From Flavobacterium celericrescens (GTDB lineage Bacteria > Bacteroidota > Bacteroidia > Flavobacteriales > Flavobacteriaceae), in NCBI RefSeq assembly GCF_011392075.1, contig NZ_JAAJBV010000005.1, positions 62,001-126,000 of the forward strand: 64,000 bases of DNA, read 5' to 3'. Below the pieces are notes generated by a model. The model was not told where the DNA came from, did not search any database, and saw only the letters and a program-made list of their open reading frames with translations. Both the position numbers and the translations under genes were made by a program. Shown here in pieces: positions 42,230 to 50,519 of this stretch (its first letter is position 1; each line of letters starts with the position of its first letter).

Positions 42230-42345
42230 TTAAATATTGGTTTTTGTTAGTTCATTTACTGAATTAACCCACTCAACTTATATCATAATTTCTCTGAAAA
42301 ATCACATTTCAGATGGAATTACAATCACTTTAATTAAAAAATATA

Positions 42346-43191
42346 ATGAAAACTTCAATAAAATATATTGTAGCCATTTTTGCTATGGCCTTAACTTTCG
42401 TGTCTTGTTCAAACGATGATGAAACTACTGTAAATGAATTAGACGGAATTACTAAATTTAAAGAAATCACTAACGATACTCATACTATTGAATTGTATTC
42501 TCACATGGGAAGTTTAGAACAAGGATACAACGAAATTAGCTTAAGAATTAAAGACAACACCACAGATAAATACATTAAAAATGCCGAAGTGAGTTGGTCT
42601 CCATTAATGCATATGGCTATGATGACGCATTCATGTCCTTATTCAGCAGTAGAAAAAGTAACTGAAAACGGAACTTTATATGAAGGATATATCATGTTCC
42701 AAATGGCTCAGAATGATACGGAATATTGGGATTTAAAAATCGATTACACAATTAATGGAGTAGATTACACTGCTACAGATGTAATTGATGTGCCTGCTTC
42801 TGCAAAACGTAAAGTAAATACATTCACAGGTTCGGATGGTGTTAAGTATTTAGTGGCTTACATTGAGCCTCATCATCCAAAAGTAGCGCTTAACGATATG
42901 AAAGTTGGCGTTTGGAAAATGCAAAACATGATGACGTTCCCAGTTGTGGATGGTTACACTGTGAAAATCGACCCAAGAATGCCAAGTATGGGAAATCATA
43001 CCTCTCCAAATAACGTTCATGCAATACAAACACTTGCTGGCGGATTATACGATGGTAAATTATCGTTAACCATGACAGGTTATTGGAAAATTAACTTACA
43101 ATTAGCTGATGCAGAAGGAACTATCTTAAAAGGAGAAGAAATCACAGAAACAGTTACTGCTAGTAGTATTTTCTTCGAAATCGAATTTTAA
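42346..43191 (+). CDS. Met/His-rich lipoprotein, YtkA-like domains, putative copper binding
   Basis: 281 residues. Lipobox LTFVSC (Cys21), followed by two beta-sandwich halves. The first contains SWSPLMHMAMMTHSCPYS (about 85-102), rich in potential Cu(I) ligands; the second has MQNMMTFPVVDGY and MPSMGNHTSPNN. It looks like a YtkA/FixH-like repeat. A terminator lies between it and the TonB receptor. Likely an outer-membrane-associated copper-binding partner of that receptor. Confidence 0.7.
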   Translation: MKTSIKYIVAIFAMALTFVSCSNDDETTVNELDGITKFKEITNDTHTIELYSHMGSLEQGYNEISLRIKDNTTDKYIKNAEVSWSPLMHMAMMTHSCPYSAVEKVTENGTLYEGYIMFQMAQNDTEYWDLKIDYTINGVDYTATDVIDVPASAKRKVNTFTGSDGVKYLVAYIEPHHPKVALNDMKVGVWKMQNMMTFPVVDGYTVKIDPRMPSMGNHTSPNNVHAIQTLAGGLYDGKLSLTMTGYWKINLQLADAEGTILKGEEITETVTASSIFFEIEF

Positions 43192-43202
43192 TTTTTACTT
43201 AT

Positions 43203-43238
43203 AAAAAAGGTCATTATGACATTATAATGACCTTTTTT
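43203..43238. terminator. Terminator between lipoprotein and TonB receptor
   Basis: AAAAAAGGTCATTAT and ATAATGACCTTTTTT, a 15-bp stem. It reads as a terminator in either direction. Confidence 0.8.
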
Positions 43239-43252
43239 AAAACTTTTATATC

Positions 43253-45238
43253 ATGAAAAAATTAATAGTATTTTTTCTGTCACTTTCGTTCTGTTTTACT
43301 TTTAGTCAAGAAGCAGATTCTCTTAAAACCAAAGAACTTAAAGAAGTTTTGGTAGTAGGGACAAAAGCAGCTTTGCACGAAAAACAAACCAAAACACTCG
43401 CAACTTTAGACGAATTTCTGCAAAAATCAACCAAAGTAGATTTAATCAAAAGAGGTGCTTATGCTTGGGAACCCATCATCAACGGAATGGCAACCGAGCG
43501 AACCGTAGTTACCATCGACGGAATGCGAATCTTTGGTGCTTGTACGGATAAAATGGACCCTGTAACTTCCTATGTTGAAGTATCAAATTTGTCTGAAGCT
43601 ACGATTTCTTCTGGGCAACAAGGCAGTTGTCATGGAAATACGATTGGTGGTTCTATCGATTTAAAAAGAAGCCAACGCCAATTTACTAATGCAGGTTGGG
43701 AATTTTTTGTGAATTCAGGTTATGAAACGAATAATCGTCAGAAAATTATTGGCTCAGCCATCAATTATGCTGATAGTTTATTTTATGTGGATACCGATGT
43801 AATGTTTCGCGATGCCGAAAATTACAAAGCAGGAAATGATAAAGAAATTCAGTTTTCACAGTTCAGAAAACTCAATATTTCCGCCACTTCGGGTTACCGA
43901 TTGGCGCCCAATAAAAACATTGAAGCTTCAGTAATTTTTGATAGAGCTACCGATGTCGGTTATCCTGCGTTACCAATGGATGTTTCTTTGGCGGAAGCTT
44001 TAATTACTTCGGTAAAATTCAATTACAAACTAAGTTTTGATTCAATCGATAATTGGGAAACCAAACTCTATTTTAATACGATTACGCACACCATGGACGA
44101 CACCAAACGCCCAGATGTTCCTATTCATATGGACATGCCAGGTTGGAGCGACACTTATGGTTTTTATTCTAAAGTAAATGGGAAATACAAAAAACATCAA
44201 TTTTTAGCCAATTTGAATTCGTTTTACAATCGTTCCGTTGCCGAAATGACGATGTATCCGTCCGATCCAAATGAAAATCTAATGTTTATGTACACTTGGC
44301 CTGATGTTCGTACGTTGTACACTGGAATTTATTTGGAGGATAATTTCGAAATCAATTGTCATTCTAATTTGAAATTCACTACGAATTTAGGATTTCATAA
44401 TAACAATGTTGCTAGTGATTTCGGTTTAGAAAGTTTACAGATTTTTTATCCTGAAATGGAAGCTTCAAAATCTCGATTCCTAAAAAGTTTTTCTACCAAT
44501 TATTTCTATAACAAAGACGGAATTTCGTATGGATTCGGAATGGGGTATGGCGAACGCGCTCCATCAGTTTCAGAAGGGTATGGTTTTTATTTGTACAACA
44601 GTTTTGATGGATTTGATTACATCGGAAACCCCAATTTAAAAAACGAAAAATCTTTAGAAGGAAATGCCAATATTGGATACAAAAATGCGAAATGGCAAAC
44701 CAAATTATCCACTTCCTATTTTCACATTTACGATTATATCATCGGAATTCCTGATGCTTCTGTAGCACCTATGACTATTGGTGCCAATGGAATAAAAGTC
44801 TATACTGCTTTAGATTATGCTACTATTTTATCTTCCGATTTTACGGTAAGTTATCAATTATCTGATTTCTGGATTTGGAAAGGACAATTCGTATATAACT
44901 TAGGAAAAGACAATGAGAATAACGGATTGGCTTTTATGAGTCCGTTTAATTACATGACTTCTTTAGGCTTTAGACCAGGAAAATTTAGTTCGGAATTACA
45001 ACTAAAAGGAAATGCCACACAAACCGAATACAACGCTTTTTATGGTGAAGACAAAACACCTGATTATGCGATTGTAAATGCTAATTTAGGTTATAAATTC
45101 AGTTTTGAGAAATCAAAAATGATGATAAATACCGGTGTTGAAAACATCTTCGATGCCAATTATACTACTTACACCGATTGGAAAAATCTTCCAAGAATGG
45201 GACGAAATATCTTTGTAAATTTGATGTTTCAGTTTTAA
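43253..45238 (+). CDS. TonB-dependent copper receptor, OprC/NosA-like
   Basis: 661 residues. Signal peptide to about residue 19 (FTFSQ), TonB-box-like LKEVLVVGTKA, plug with TIDGMRIFGACTDKMDPVTS (about 89-108) and SSGQQGSCHGNTIGGSIDL (about 122-140), then a barrel ending in Phe. The GAC(T/P)DxMDPVT signature and the plug cysteines are those of OprC and of NosA, the outer membrane copper channel for NosZ. It supplies copper for NirK and NosZ. Confidence 0.88.
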   Translation: MKKLIVFFLSLSFCFTFSQEADSLKTKELKEVLVVGTKAALHEKQTKTLATLDEFLQKSTKVDLIKRGAYAWEPIINGMATERTVVTIDGMRIFGACTDKMDPVTSYVEVSNLSEATISSGQQGSCHGNTIGGSIDLKRSQRQFTNAGWEFFVNSGYETNNRQKIIGSAINYADSLFYVDTDVMFRDAENYKAGNDKEIQFSQFRKLNISATSGYRLAPNKNIEASVIFDRATDVGYPALPMDVSLAEALITSVKFNYKLSFDSIDNWETKLYFNTITHTMDDTKRPDVPIHMDMPGWSDTYGFYSKVNGKYKKHQFLANLNSFYNRSVAEMTMYPSDPNENLMFMYTWPDVRTLYTGIYLEDNFEINCHSNLKFTTNLGFHNNNVASDFGLESLQIFYPEMEASKSRFLKSFSTNYFYNKDGISYGFGMGYGERAPSVSEGYGFYLYNSFDGFDYIGNPNLKNEKSLEGNANIGYKNAKWQTKLSTSYFHIYDYIIGIPDASVAPMTIGANGIKVYTALDYATILSSDFTVSYQLSDFWIWKGQFVYNLGKDNENNGLAFMSPFNYMTSLGFRPGKFSSELQLKGNATQTEYNAFYGEDKTPDYAIVNANLGYKFSFEKSKMMINTGVENIFDANYTTYTDWKNLPRMGRNIFVNLMFQF

Positions 45239-45265
45239 AAATACTACAAATTAGAAGAATTGGTT

Positions 45266-45703
45266 TTATAGCGATTTCAAGAAAGTTTCTCCTGATTTTA
45301 TTCCCAAAGCTAATTCTTCTAAATTCGTGGTTTCTAGCATATGCGCTAATTCATCACGAATACTTTTGAATTTATCATGCACCGGACAAGGATGTATTTC
45401 AGAACATTGCGATAATCCTAATCCACAACCATGAAAAACGGCATCGCCATCAATAGCATCAACGATTTCAACTAAGAAAGTTTTTTTAATTCTCTTTTTC
45501 GGAATATAAAATCCCCCATTTACACCTTTTACAGATTCAATAACCCCTGCTTTTACTAGTATTTGTAAAATTTTAGCTGTAAACGCTTGTGGCGAATCGA
45601 TTTCTTTAGCGATATCAACAAAACCTACCTTTTTTTCTTCTAAGGAATGTTTGGCAATAAATATGGTAGCTTTTATAGCATAATTGCATGATTTTGAAAA
45701 CAT
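45266..45703 (-). CDS. Rrf2 family regulator with Fe-S cysteines (NsrR-like), copy 1
   Basis: 145 residues from ATG 45703; the upstream TTG at 45709 adds nothing. Winged helix with VDIAKEIDSPQAFTAKILQI and the wing GVNGGFYI, then three cysteines Cys93, Cys100, Cys106 with a CPVH end: the C-x6-C-x5-C set expected to bind a cluster. It is probably an NO or iron-sulfur sensor. It is a paralogue of the protein at 50052 with the same cysteine positions. An anaerobic box stands upstream. Confidence 0.9.
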   Translation of the reverse strand: MFSKSCNYAIKATIFIAKHSLEEKKVGFVDIAKEIDSPQAFTAKILQILVKAGVIESVKGVNGGFYIPKKRIKKTFLVEIVDAIDGDAVFHGCGLGLSQCSEIHPCPVHDKFKSIRDELAHMLETTNLEELALGIKSGETFLKSL

Positions 45704-45764
45704 AAGCAATGATAAATTTGAAAGAATTAAAGGTCAAATATACAATGGAATTATGATATTTCAC

Positions 45765-45778
45765 CTGATTTTTATCAT
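45765..45778 (-). promoter_or_regulatory. Anaerobic box before Rrf2 copy 1
   Basis: Plus-strand CTGAT-TTTT-ATCAT. The minus-strand -7 element TATATTTG (complement of 45735-45742) ends 36.5 bp from the centre. Confidence 0.72.
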
Positions 45779-45796
45779 CGTATTTTTAGTATAAAT

Positions 45797-47122
45797 TTAT
45801 TCTTCTAGGTTCAATTTACTTTTCTTCCAAGATTGAAGAAACAGATATATGAAGAAACTCGCCATACTGAACATTAAAATCGTTCCCAAAATGATGAAAA
45901 GTAAAACCCAATTTCCACTGGAACTACTCATTTTACTGAAGCTTTCCGAAGTTAATCCAGCTTGCCAAATTGCACGTTGAACTCCCATTCCAATTAAGGA
46001 AATTAGAAAAAGTAATAAGGTAACTTGTACTATCCAAAACGTAATACTTCCATACAATCGCCATTTTGCCGAATTAAAACTCGGTTTAATAAAGTAAAAA
46101 ACACCTGCCAAAATAATCATCGTATTAATTCCAATGGTAGTTCCCATAGCATGTGCCACCGTGATATGCGTTCCGTGCGTGTATAAGTTGATGGCTGGAA
46201 TCGACATAAATAGTGCGAGGGTTAAGTTTAGCGTTACCCAATAATCAGAAGCCATTAAAAATCGGTAAGGGAAAAAGTAGTAAAACTGTTTATTTTCTTT
46301 GATTTGTTGGCTCCATTTGTAAAAAAGACGAATCAAAATAATCCATTCAGTCATGCTCACTGCATAGGCAATGTAATGAATATATTTTTCGGTTGGAAGC
46401 AAGTAAATATGGTGTCCCCAATTGAACATCAAATTAAACATTCCCAGAAAATACATTGCAAATGATAGTTTTTGATAGGATGATTTTTCATTGCCACTAA
46501 TTTTTTCCATCAAATAAAAAGCAACACCATAAATAATTTGATTTATAGCGCCAACTAGCGAACCATTTACTTTCCATTGAATCGTCATATCGGCAATGAA
46601 ATGTTGTCTGAAATATGGAAAAATCCACAAATAATTTTCGATAAAAGTGAAAATAAAGAAGATAATTCCAGTGAGCCACATCCAATAGTAAACAGGCCAT
46701 TTTGTCGAAAATCCAATTTGATGCAGATAGAAAACTAAGAAAACAATAAAAGAAATAAATATCGGTAAAGCCCAAACAGGATTGAATTCCCAATATTCTC
46801 TTCCTCCAAAATCACCTGTAAAATAGCTGTAGAAAATTCCCAGCAAAGCAATTACCCAAAGTGAAAAATGAAGATATTGTAAAAAAGTACCAAAACGTGT
46901 GGTTTTCATTTTCGCAATAATCAAAGTCAGAAAACCCAATCCAGCAGTTATAATTCCCAAATAAGCGCTACTCACATGAAGCGGACGAAGCGATAAAAAT
47001 CCCATAACACCCGATTTTGGTTGGGTAATACGATAACTTTCGGAAGCTAAATGTCCAAAAAACAAACCTAAAACAAACAATACAAGGGCTATTCTGATGA
47101 GCCAAATTCCAAAATTCTTCAT
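45797..47122 (-). CDS. Divergent NorB-like membrane protein with altered active site
   Basis: 441 residues, about twelve helices, aligning through its length with NorB at 23808. Retained: His49, the FeB pair His237-His238 (NWGHHIYL) and His324 (heme b3 position). Changed: FeB His187 of NorB is Asn186 here, Glu191 is Val190, Glu195 is Asn194, and the second low-spin heme His329 is Met326 (VAHAMG instead of MHGH). The canonical NO reductase site is therefore incomplete. It pairs with a NorC-like cytochrome (4-nt overlap). Possible roles: a different heme-copper oxidoreductase (sNOR/eNOR/bNOR-type), NO dismutase-like, or electron transfer only. Confidence 0.8.
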   Translation of the reverse strand: MKNFGIWLIRIALVLFVLGLFFGHLASESYRITQPKSGVMGFLSLRPLHVSSAYLGIITAGLGFLTLIIAKMKTTRFGTFLQYLHFSLWVIALLGIFYSYFTGDFGGREYWEFNPVWALPIFISFIVFLVFYLHQIGFSTKWPVYYWMWLTGIIFFIFTFIENYLWIFPYFRQHFIADMTIQWKVNGSLVGAINQIIYGVAFYLMEKISGNEKSSYQKLSFAMYFLGMFNLMFNWGHHIYLLPTEKYIHYIAYAVSMTEWIILIRLFYKWSQQIKENKQFYYFFPYRFLMASDYWVTLNLTLALFMSIPAINLYTHGTHITVAHAMGTTIGINTMIILAGVFYFIKPSFNSAKWRLYGSITFWIVQVTLLLFLISLIGMGVQRAIWQAGLTSESFSKMSSSSGNWVLLFIILGTILMFSMASFFIYLFLQSWKKSKLNLEE

Positions 47123-47550
47123 TTCTTTTCTAAACTAAAAGTTCCTATTATTTCAGGTTGGTAATCTTGCGGATTCGATGTTCCTGTGGCATCTACATTT
47201 TTTAAAAAGTGTAAAAGTGCTTTCATTTCGTCATCCGAAATTTTAAAAGCAGGCATTTGTTTTACTCCCGATTTTATAATGCCTTTAATATACGCTTCGT
47301 TGTTCGCAGTTCTAGAATACACATTAGTTAAATCCGGACCCAAATAACCACCTAAGCCATACAATTGATGACACGTATGACAGTTGTGTTTCTGCCAAAC
47401 CAATCGACCTTCAGCTACTAAATGAAGTTCTTTTTCAGAATAGGGCGTTGGGCTAAAAAGTGGAATGGCATAAATCCAAATGCTAAACGCTAGAAAGCAA
47501 ACGAAAAGCATCAAAAAAATGCGTCTTGGATGGGCAAATAGATTCAGCAT
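47119..47550 (-). CDS. NorC-like membrane cytochrome c
   Basis: 143 residues: N-terminal membrane anchor (about 11-30), CHTCH (about 57-61), GLGGYLGPDLTN and KQMPAFKISDDE (Met ligand). It resembles NorC and is the partner of the divergent NorB-like protein, which it overlaps by 4 nt. Its start shares one base with the end of nadB. Confidence 0.88.
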   Translation of the reverse strand: MLNLFAHPRRIFLMLFVCFLAFSIWIYAIPLFSPTPYSEKELHLVAEGRLVWQKHNCHTCHQLYGLGGYLGPDLTNVYSRTANNEAYIKGIIKSGVKQMPAFKISDDEMKALLHFLKNVDATGTSNPQDYQPEIIGTFSLEKK

Positions 47551-49073
47551 TACGAAATAGTTTTTTCTTTTTTAACCGATTTTACACGATGCCTTTTGGG
47601 TAAACAATCTTTTAAAATGATTTCTGCGGTTTGAATTAAATTGTAAGTTTCACATAAAAACGGATGCGAATTATAATTTTTGAACTTCATTTTGAAGCGT
47701 TTGCTCATTTCGGTAACCATTTCATATACTTTTTCAGTATTTTTCCCAGAAGTGTACAAAGCATCGTATTTCATGAAATGTTGCAGTTGGTTTTTAAATT
47801 GCAAAATTTGGTCGTGATGAATGTTTTTATAATGAATAGGCGTAATTTCAGATTTATTCAATTTAATCGCATCTACTGATGAAATCAGATGATTCGCTAA
47901 ATCATGCGCATAAACAATAGCTTCTAATAATGAATTCGAAGCCAATCGATTGGCACCATGAAGTCCGGTGTGCGAACATTCTCCAATGGAGAACAATTGT
48001 TTGATAGAAGTAGCACCCATTTCATCCACGACAATTCCGCCACATTGATAATGCGCAGCAGGAGTTATCGGAATTAAATCTTTGGAAAGATCAATTCCGT
48101 TTTCAAAGCAATAGTTGTAAACCTTTGGGAATTTCGTTTTAAACGTTTCTATTGGTAAATGTCTAACATCAAGCCAAACGTGTTGCGAATGTTCTTTCTT
48201 CATTTCGTTAGAAATTGCTTTCGAAACAATATGTCGAGTTGCTAATTCGCCATCAGGATGATATTGAAAAACAAAACGTTCCATTTTATGATTTAAAATA
48301 TGAGCTCCAAAACCACGAATCGCTTCGGTAATTAGGAAAGCTTGACTTTTATTAGGTTCGTAAAGTGCTGTGGGATGAAATTGAATGTATTTCATTTTGT
48401 CCAATTTTGCTCCCGCTCGATACGCCATTGCCACACCATCTCCCGTAGAAACAAAAGGATTTGAAGTCACGCCAAACACTTGTCCCGAACCGCCAGTAGC
48501 CAAAACAGTTGCTTTTGCTATGATGGAAGTCACTTCGCTTTTTTCATCAAATCCTATGATTCCAATGCATTTTTGATTGTCTTGCAAAACATCTGTTGCA
48601 AAAAAGGAAGTTCTGATGATAACATTCGCTAAATTTTGAACGACTTGAATCAACTTAGTTTCGATTTCTAATCCTGTTTTGTCTTTGTGGTGTACAATAC
48701 GATTTTGCGAATGACCACCTTCTAAACCTAAATCCAATTCGCCAGAATTATTCTTGTCTAATTCCACGCCCCATTGAATCAATTCTTGTAATCGGGCAGG
48801 AGCTTCTGTGATCACGTGTTCGACTACTTTTTTATCACAAATGTCTTTTCCTGCAAGTAAAGTGTCTTGTATGTGTTGTTGGTAACTGTCTTTTATAAAA
48901 TCGTGTACTACGGCAATTCCGCCTTGAGCGTAATAGGTATTGCACTCGTCAATGGAAGTTTTGCTAAGTAAGGTGATTTGTAGGTTCGAATTTTGCTCGC
49001 TGAGATATTTCGCTAGGGATAATCCTGCTAATCCTGTACCTACTATTAATATATCTGTTTCTAAATTTTGCAT
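47550..49073 (-). CDS. nadB: L-aspartate oxidase NadB
   Basis: 507-residue flavoprotein of the succinate dehydrogenase/fumarate reductase family. FAD motif GTGLAGLSLAKYLSEQ at about 12-27, YYAQGGIAV, and the active-site region HPTALY with RGFGAHILN. It makes iminoaspartate for NAD synthesis. It is coupled to nadA and, unusually, co-transcribed with a NorC/NorB-like pair; under anoxia it would use fumarate rather than O2. Confidence 0.94.
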   Translation of the reverse strand: MQNLETDILIVGTGLAGLSLAKYLSEQNSNLQITLLSKTSIDECNTYYAQGGIAVVHDFIKDSYQQHIQDTLLAGKDICDKKVVEHVITEAPARLQELIQWGVELDKNNSGELDLGLEGGHSQNRIVHHKDKTGLEIETKLIQVVQNLANVIIRTSFFATDVLQDNQKCIGIIGFDEKSEVTSIIAKATVLATGGSGQVFGVTSNPFVSTGDGVAMAYRAGAKLDKMKYIQFHPTALYEPNKSQAFLITEAIRGFGAHILNHKMERFVFQYHPDGELATRHIVSKAISNEMKKEHSQHVWLDVRHLPIETFKTKFPKVYNYCFENGIDLSKDLIPITPAAHYQCGGIVVDEMGATSIKQLFSIGECSHTGLHGANRLASNSLLEAIVYAHDLANHLISSVDAIKLNKSEITPIHYKNIHHDQILQFKNQLQHFMKYDALYTSGKNTEKVYEMVTEMSKRFKMKFKNYNSHPFLCETYNLIQTAEIILKDCLPKRHRVKSVKKEKTIS

Positions 49074-49079
49074 AATGTT

Positions 49080-50015
49080 TTAGTTTAGTGCTAACATTCT
49101 TTGAATTGGAAGTAAAGTTTTTTTGATGATTCCGTTGTCTAAATGCACTTCAGGGCTTTCATCTTGTAAACATTGATAGAGTTTTTCTAAGGTGTTGACT
49201 TTCATAAACGCACACTCACTGCACGCACACGTATTGTCCTCTTTTGAAGGAGCTGGAATTAATGTTTTGGTTGGATTATCCAATTGCATTTGGTGTAAAA
49301 TTCCCGCTTCTGTGGCTACGATAAAAGTGTTGTTTGTACTGTTTTTTACATGATTCAACATGCCTGATGTCGAACCAATGTAGTGTGCTACTTTTAAAAT
49401 ATGCGTTTCCGATTCAGGATGTGCAATGATGGTTGCTGTAGGATGTTTTTTAAATAAATCGATTAATTTTTCTAGTGAAAATGCTTCGTGAACAATGCAG
49501 GAACCTTCCCATAAAACCATATCACGACCAGTTTCTGCAATTAAATATCTGCCTAAATTTTTATCAGGAGCAAACACTATGGGTTGGTCTTCTGGAATGG
49601 AAGCAATCACTTTTTTAGCATTGGAAGATGTACAAACTATATCGGTTAAAGTTTTCACTTCGGCTGTGCAATTTATGTATGTTACAACGGTATGATTTGG
49701 ATATTTTTCTAAAAAGGCTTTGAATTCATCAGGTGGACATCCATCGGCAAGCGAACAACCTGCATTTACATCAGGAATGATTACTTTTTTATTGGGATTG
49801 ACAATTTTAGCAGTTTCTGCCATGAAATAAACACCAGCAAAAACGATAATATCTGCCTCTACTTGCGACGCTTTTCTAGATAATTCTAAACTATCACCTA
49901 CAAAATCAGCTATTTCTTGAATGGCTTCTTCTTGGTAATAATGGGCTAGAATAACTGCATTTTTTTCTTTCTTTAGAGCAAGAATTTTTTCTTTTAAATC
50001 CGTAATTGTTTCCAT
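49080..50015 (-). CDS. nadA: Quinolinate synthase NadA
   Basis: 311 residues. The three cluster cysteines are in INCTAEVK, GSCIVHE and SECAFMKVN. It condenses iminoaspartate with DHAP using a [4Fe-4S] cluster that is sensitive to O2 and NO. It lies between an Rrf2 gene and nadB. A palindrome of the AAAGGAT type sits at its start codon. Confidence 0.95.
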   Translation of the reverse strand: METITDLKEKILALKKEKNAVILAHYYQEEAIQEIADFVGDSLELSRKASQVEADIIVFAGVYFMAETAKIVNPNKKVIIPDVNAGCSLADGCPPDEFKAFLEKYPNHTVVTYINCTAEVKTLTDIVCTSSNAKKVIASIPEDQPIVFAPDKNLGRYLIAETGRDMVLWEGSCIVHEAFSLEKLIDLFKKHPTATIIAHPESETHILKVAHYIGSTSGMLNHVKNSTNNTFIVATEAGILHQMQLDNPTKTLIPAPSKEDNTCACSECAFMKVNTLEKLYQCLQDESPEVHLDNGIIKKTLLPIQRMLALN

Positions 50016-50016
50016 T

Positions 50017-50036
50017 AAAGGATGTTTTTATCTTCT
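50017..50036. promoter_or_regulatory. AAAGGAT-N6-ATCCTTT type palindrome at nadA
   Basis: AAAGGAT-GTTTTT-ATCTTCT (two mismatches in one arm) immediately before the nadA ATG, inside the Rrf2-nadA gap. Confidence 0.45.
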
Positions 50037-50051
50037 ATGTAAATAAATTTT

Positions 50052-50486
50052 TTAAAGCTTAAGGAAAGTCTCTCCAGTGTTGAATTCACTTATCAAATCC
50101 AAAAGGGAAGTCTCTCTAAGGGTTTTCTTCAAATTTTCACGTAATGGCTTATATTTATGATGAAATGGACAAGGTTGCTTGTCGGAACAATCATGAAGTC
50201 CTAAACTGCATCGGTCAAATAAGTCATTTCCGTCGATAGCTTTTACCAACTGGTCTAATTTTATTTGTTTCAATTGTGCTTTTTCGATTTCAAAACCACC
50301 ACCATTTCCTTTAATAGAATTTATGATGTTTGCTTTTACCAATCGCTGCAATATTTTAGCCGTAAAAGGTTCTGGCGATTCAATTTTTCTGGCAATATCC
50401 CGAATACCACAACGTTTGCCTGCAGACGATTCTGAGGCAATGTAAATTGTAGCTCGTATGGCATATTCACAAGTTTTCGAAAACAT
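50052..50486 (-). CDS. Rrf2 family regulator with Fe-S cysteines (NsrR-like), copy 2
   Basis: 144 residues. Winged helix (RDIARKIESPEPFTAKILQR, about 29-48; wing GNGGGFEIE) and Cys93, Cys100, Cys106 in the same C-x6-C-x5-C spacing as copy 1. It heads the nadA-nadB-norC'-norB' operon. Its cluster could let the cell sense NO or oxygen damage and adjust NAD synthesis. It has its own anaerobic box. Confidence 0.9.
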   Translation of the reverse strand: MFSKTCEYAIRATIYIASESSAGKRCGIRDIARKIESPEPFTAKILQRLVKANIINSIKGNGGGFEIEKAQLKQIKLDQLVKAIDGNDLFDRCSLGLHDCSDKQPCPFHHKYKPLRENLKKTLRETSLLDLISEFNTGETFLKL

Positions 50487-50519
50487 ATTTAAAATTTACA
50501 CAAAGTTAGGCATTTTAAA

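Noticed and set aside
45797..47122. Second functional nitric oxide reductase NorB
   Set aside because: One FeB histidine and both conserved glutamates are replaced, so a plain NorB call would overstate the evidence; it is described as NorB-like.
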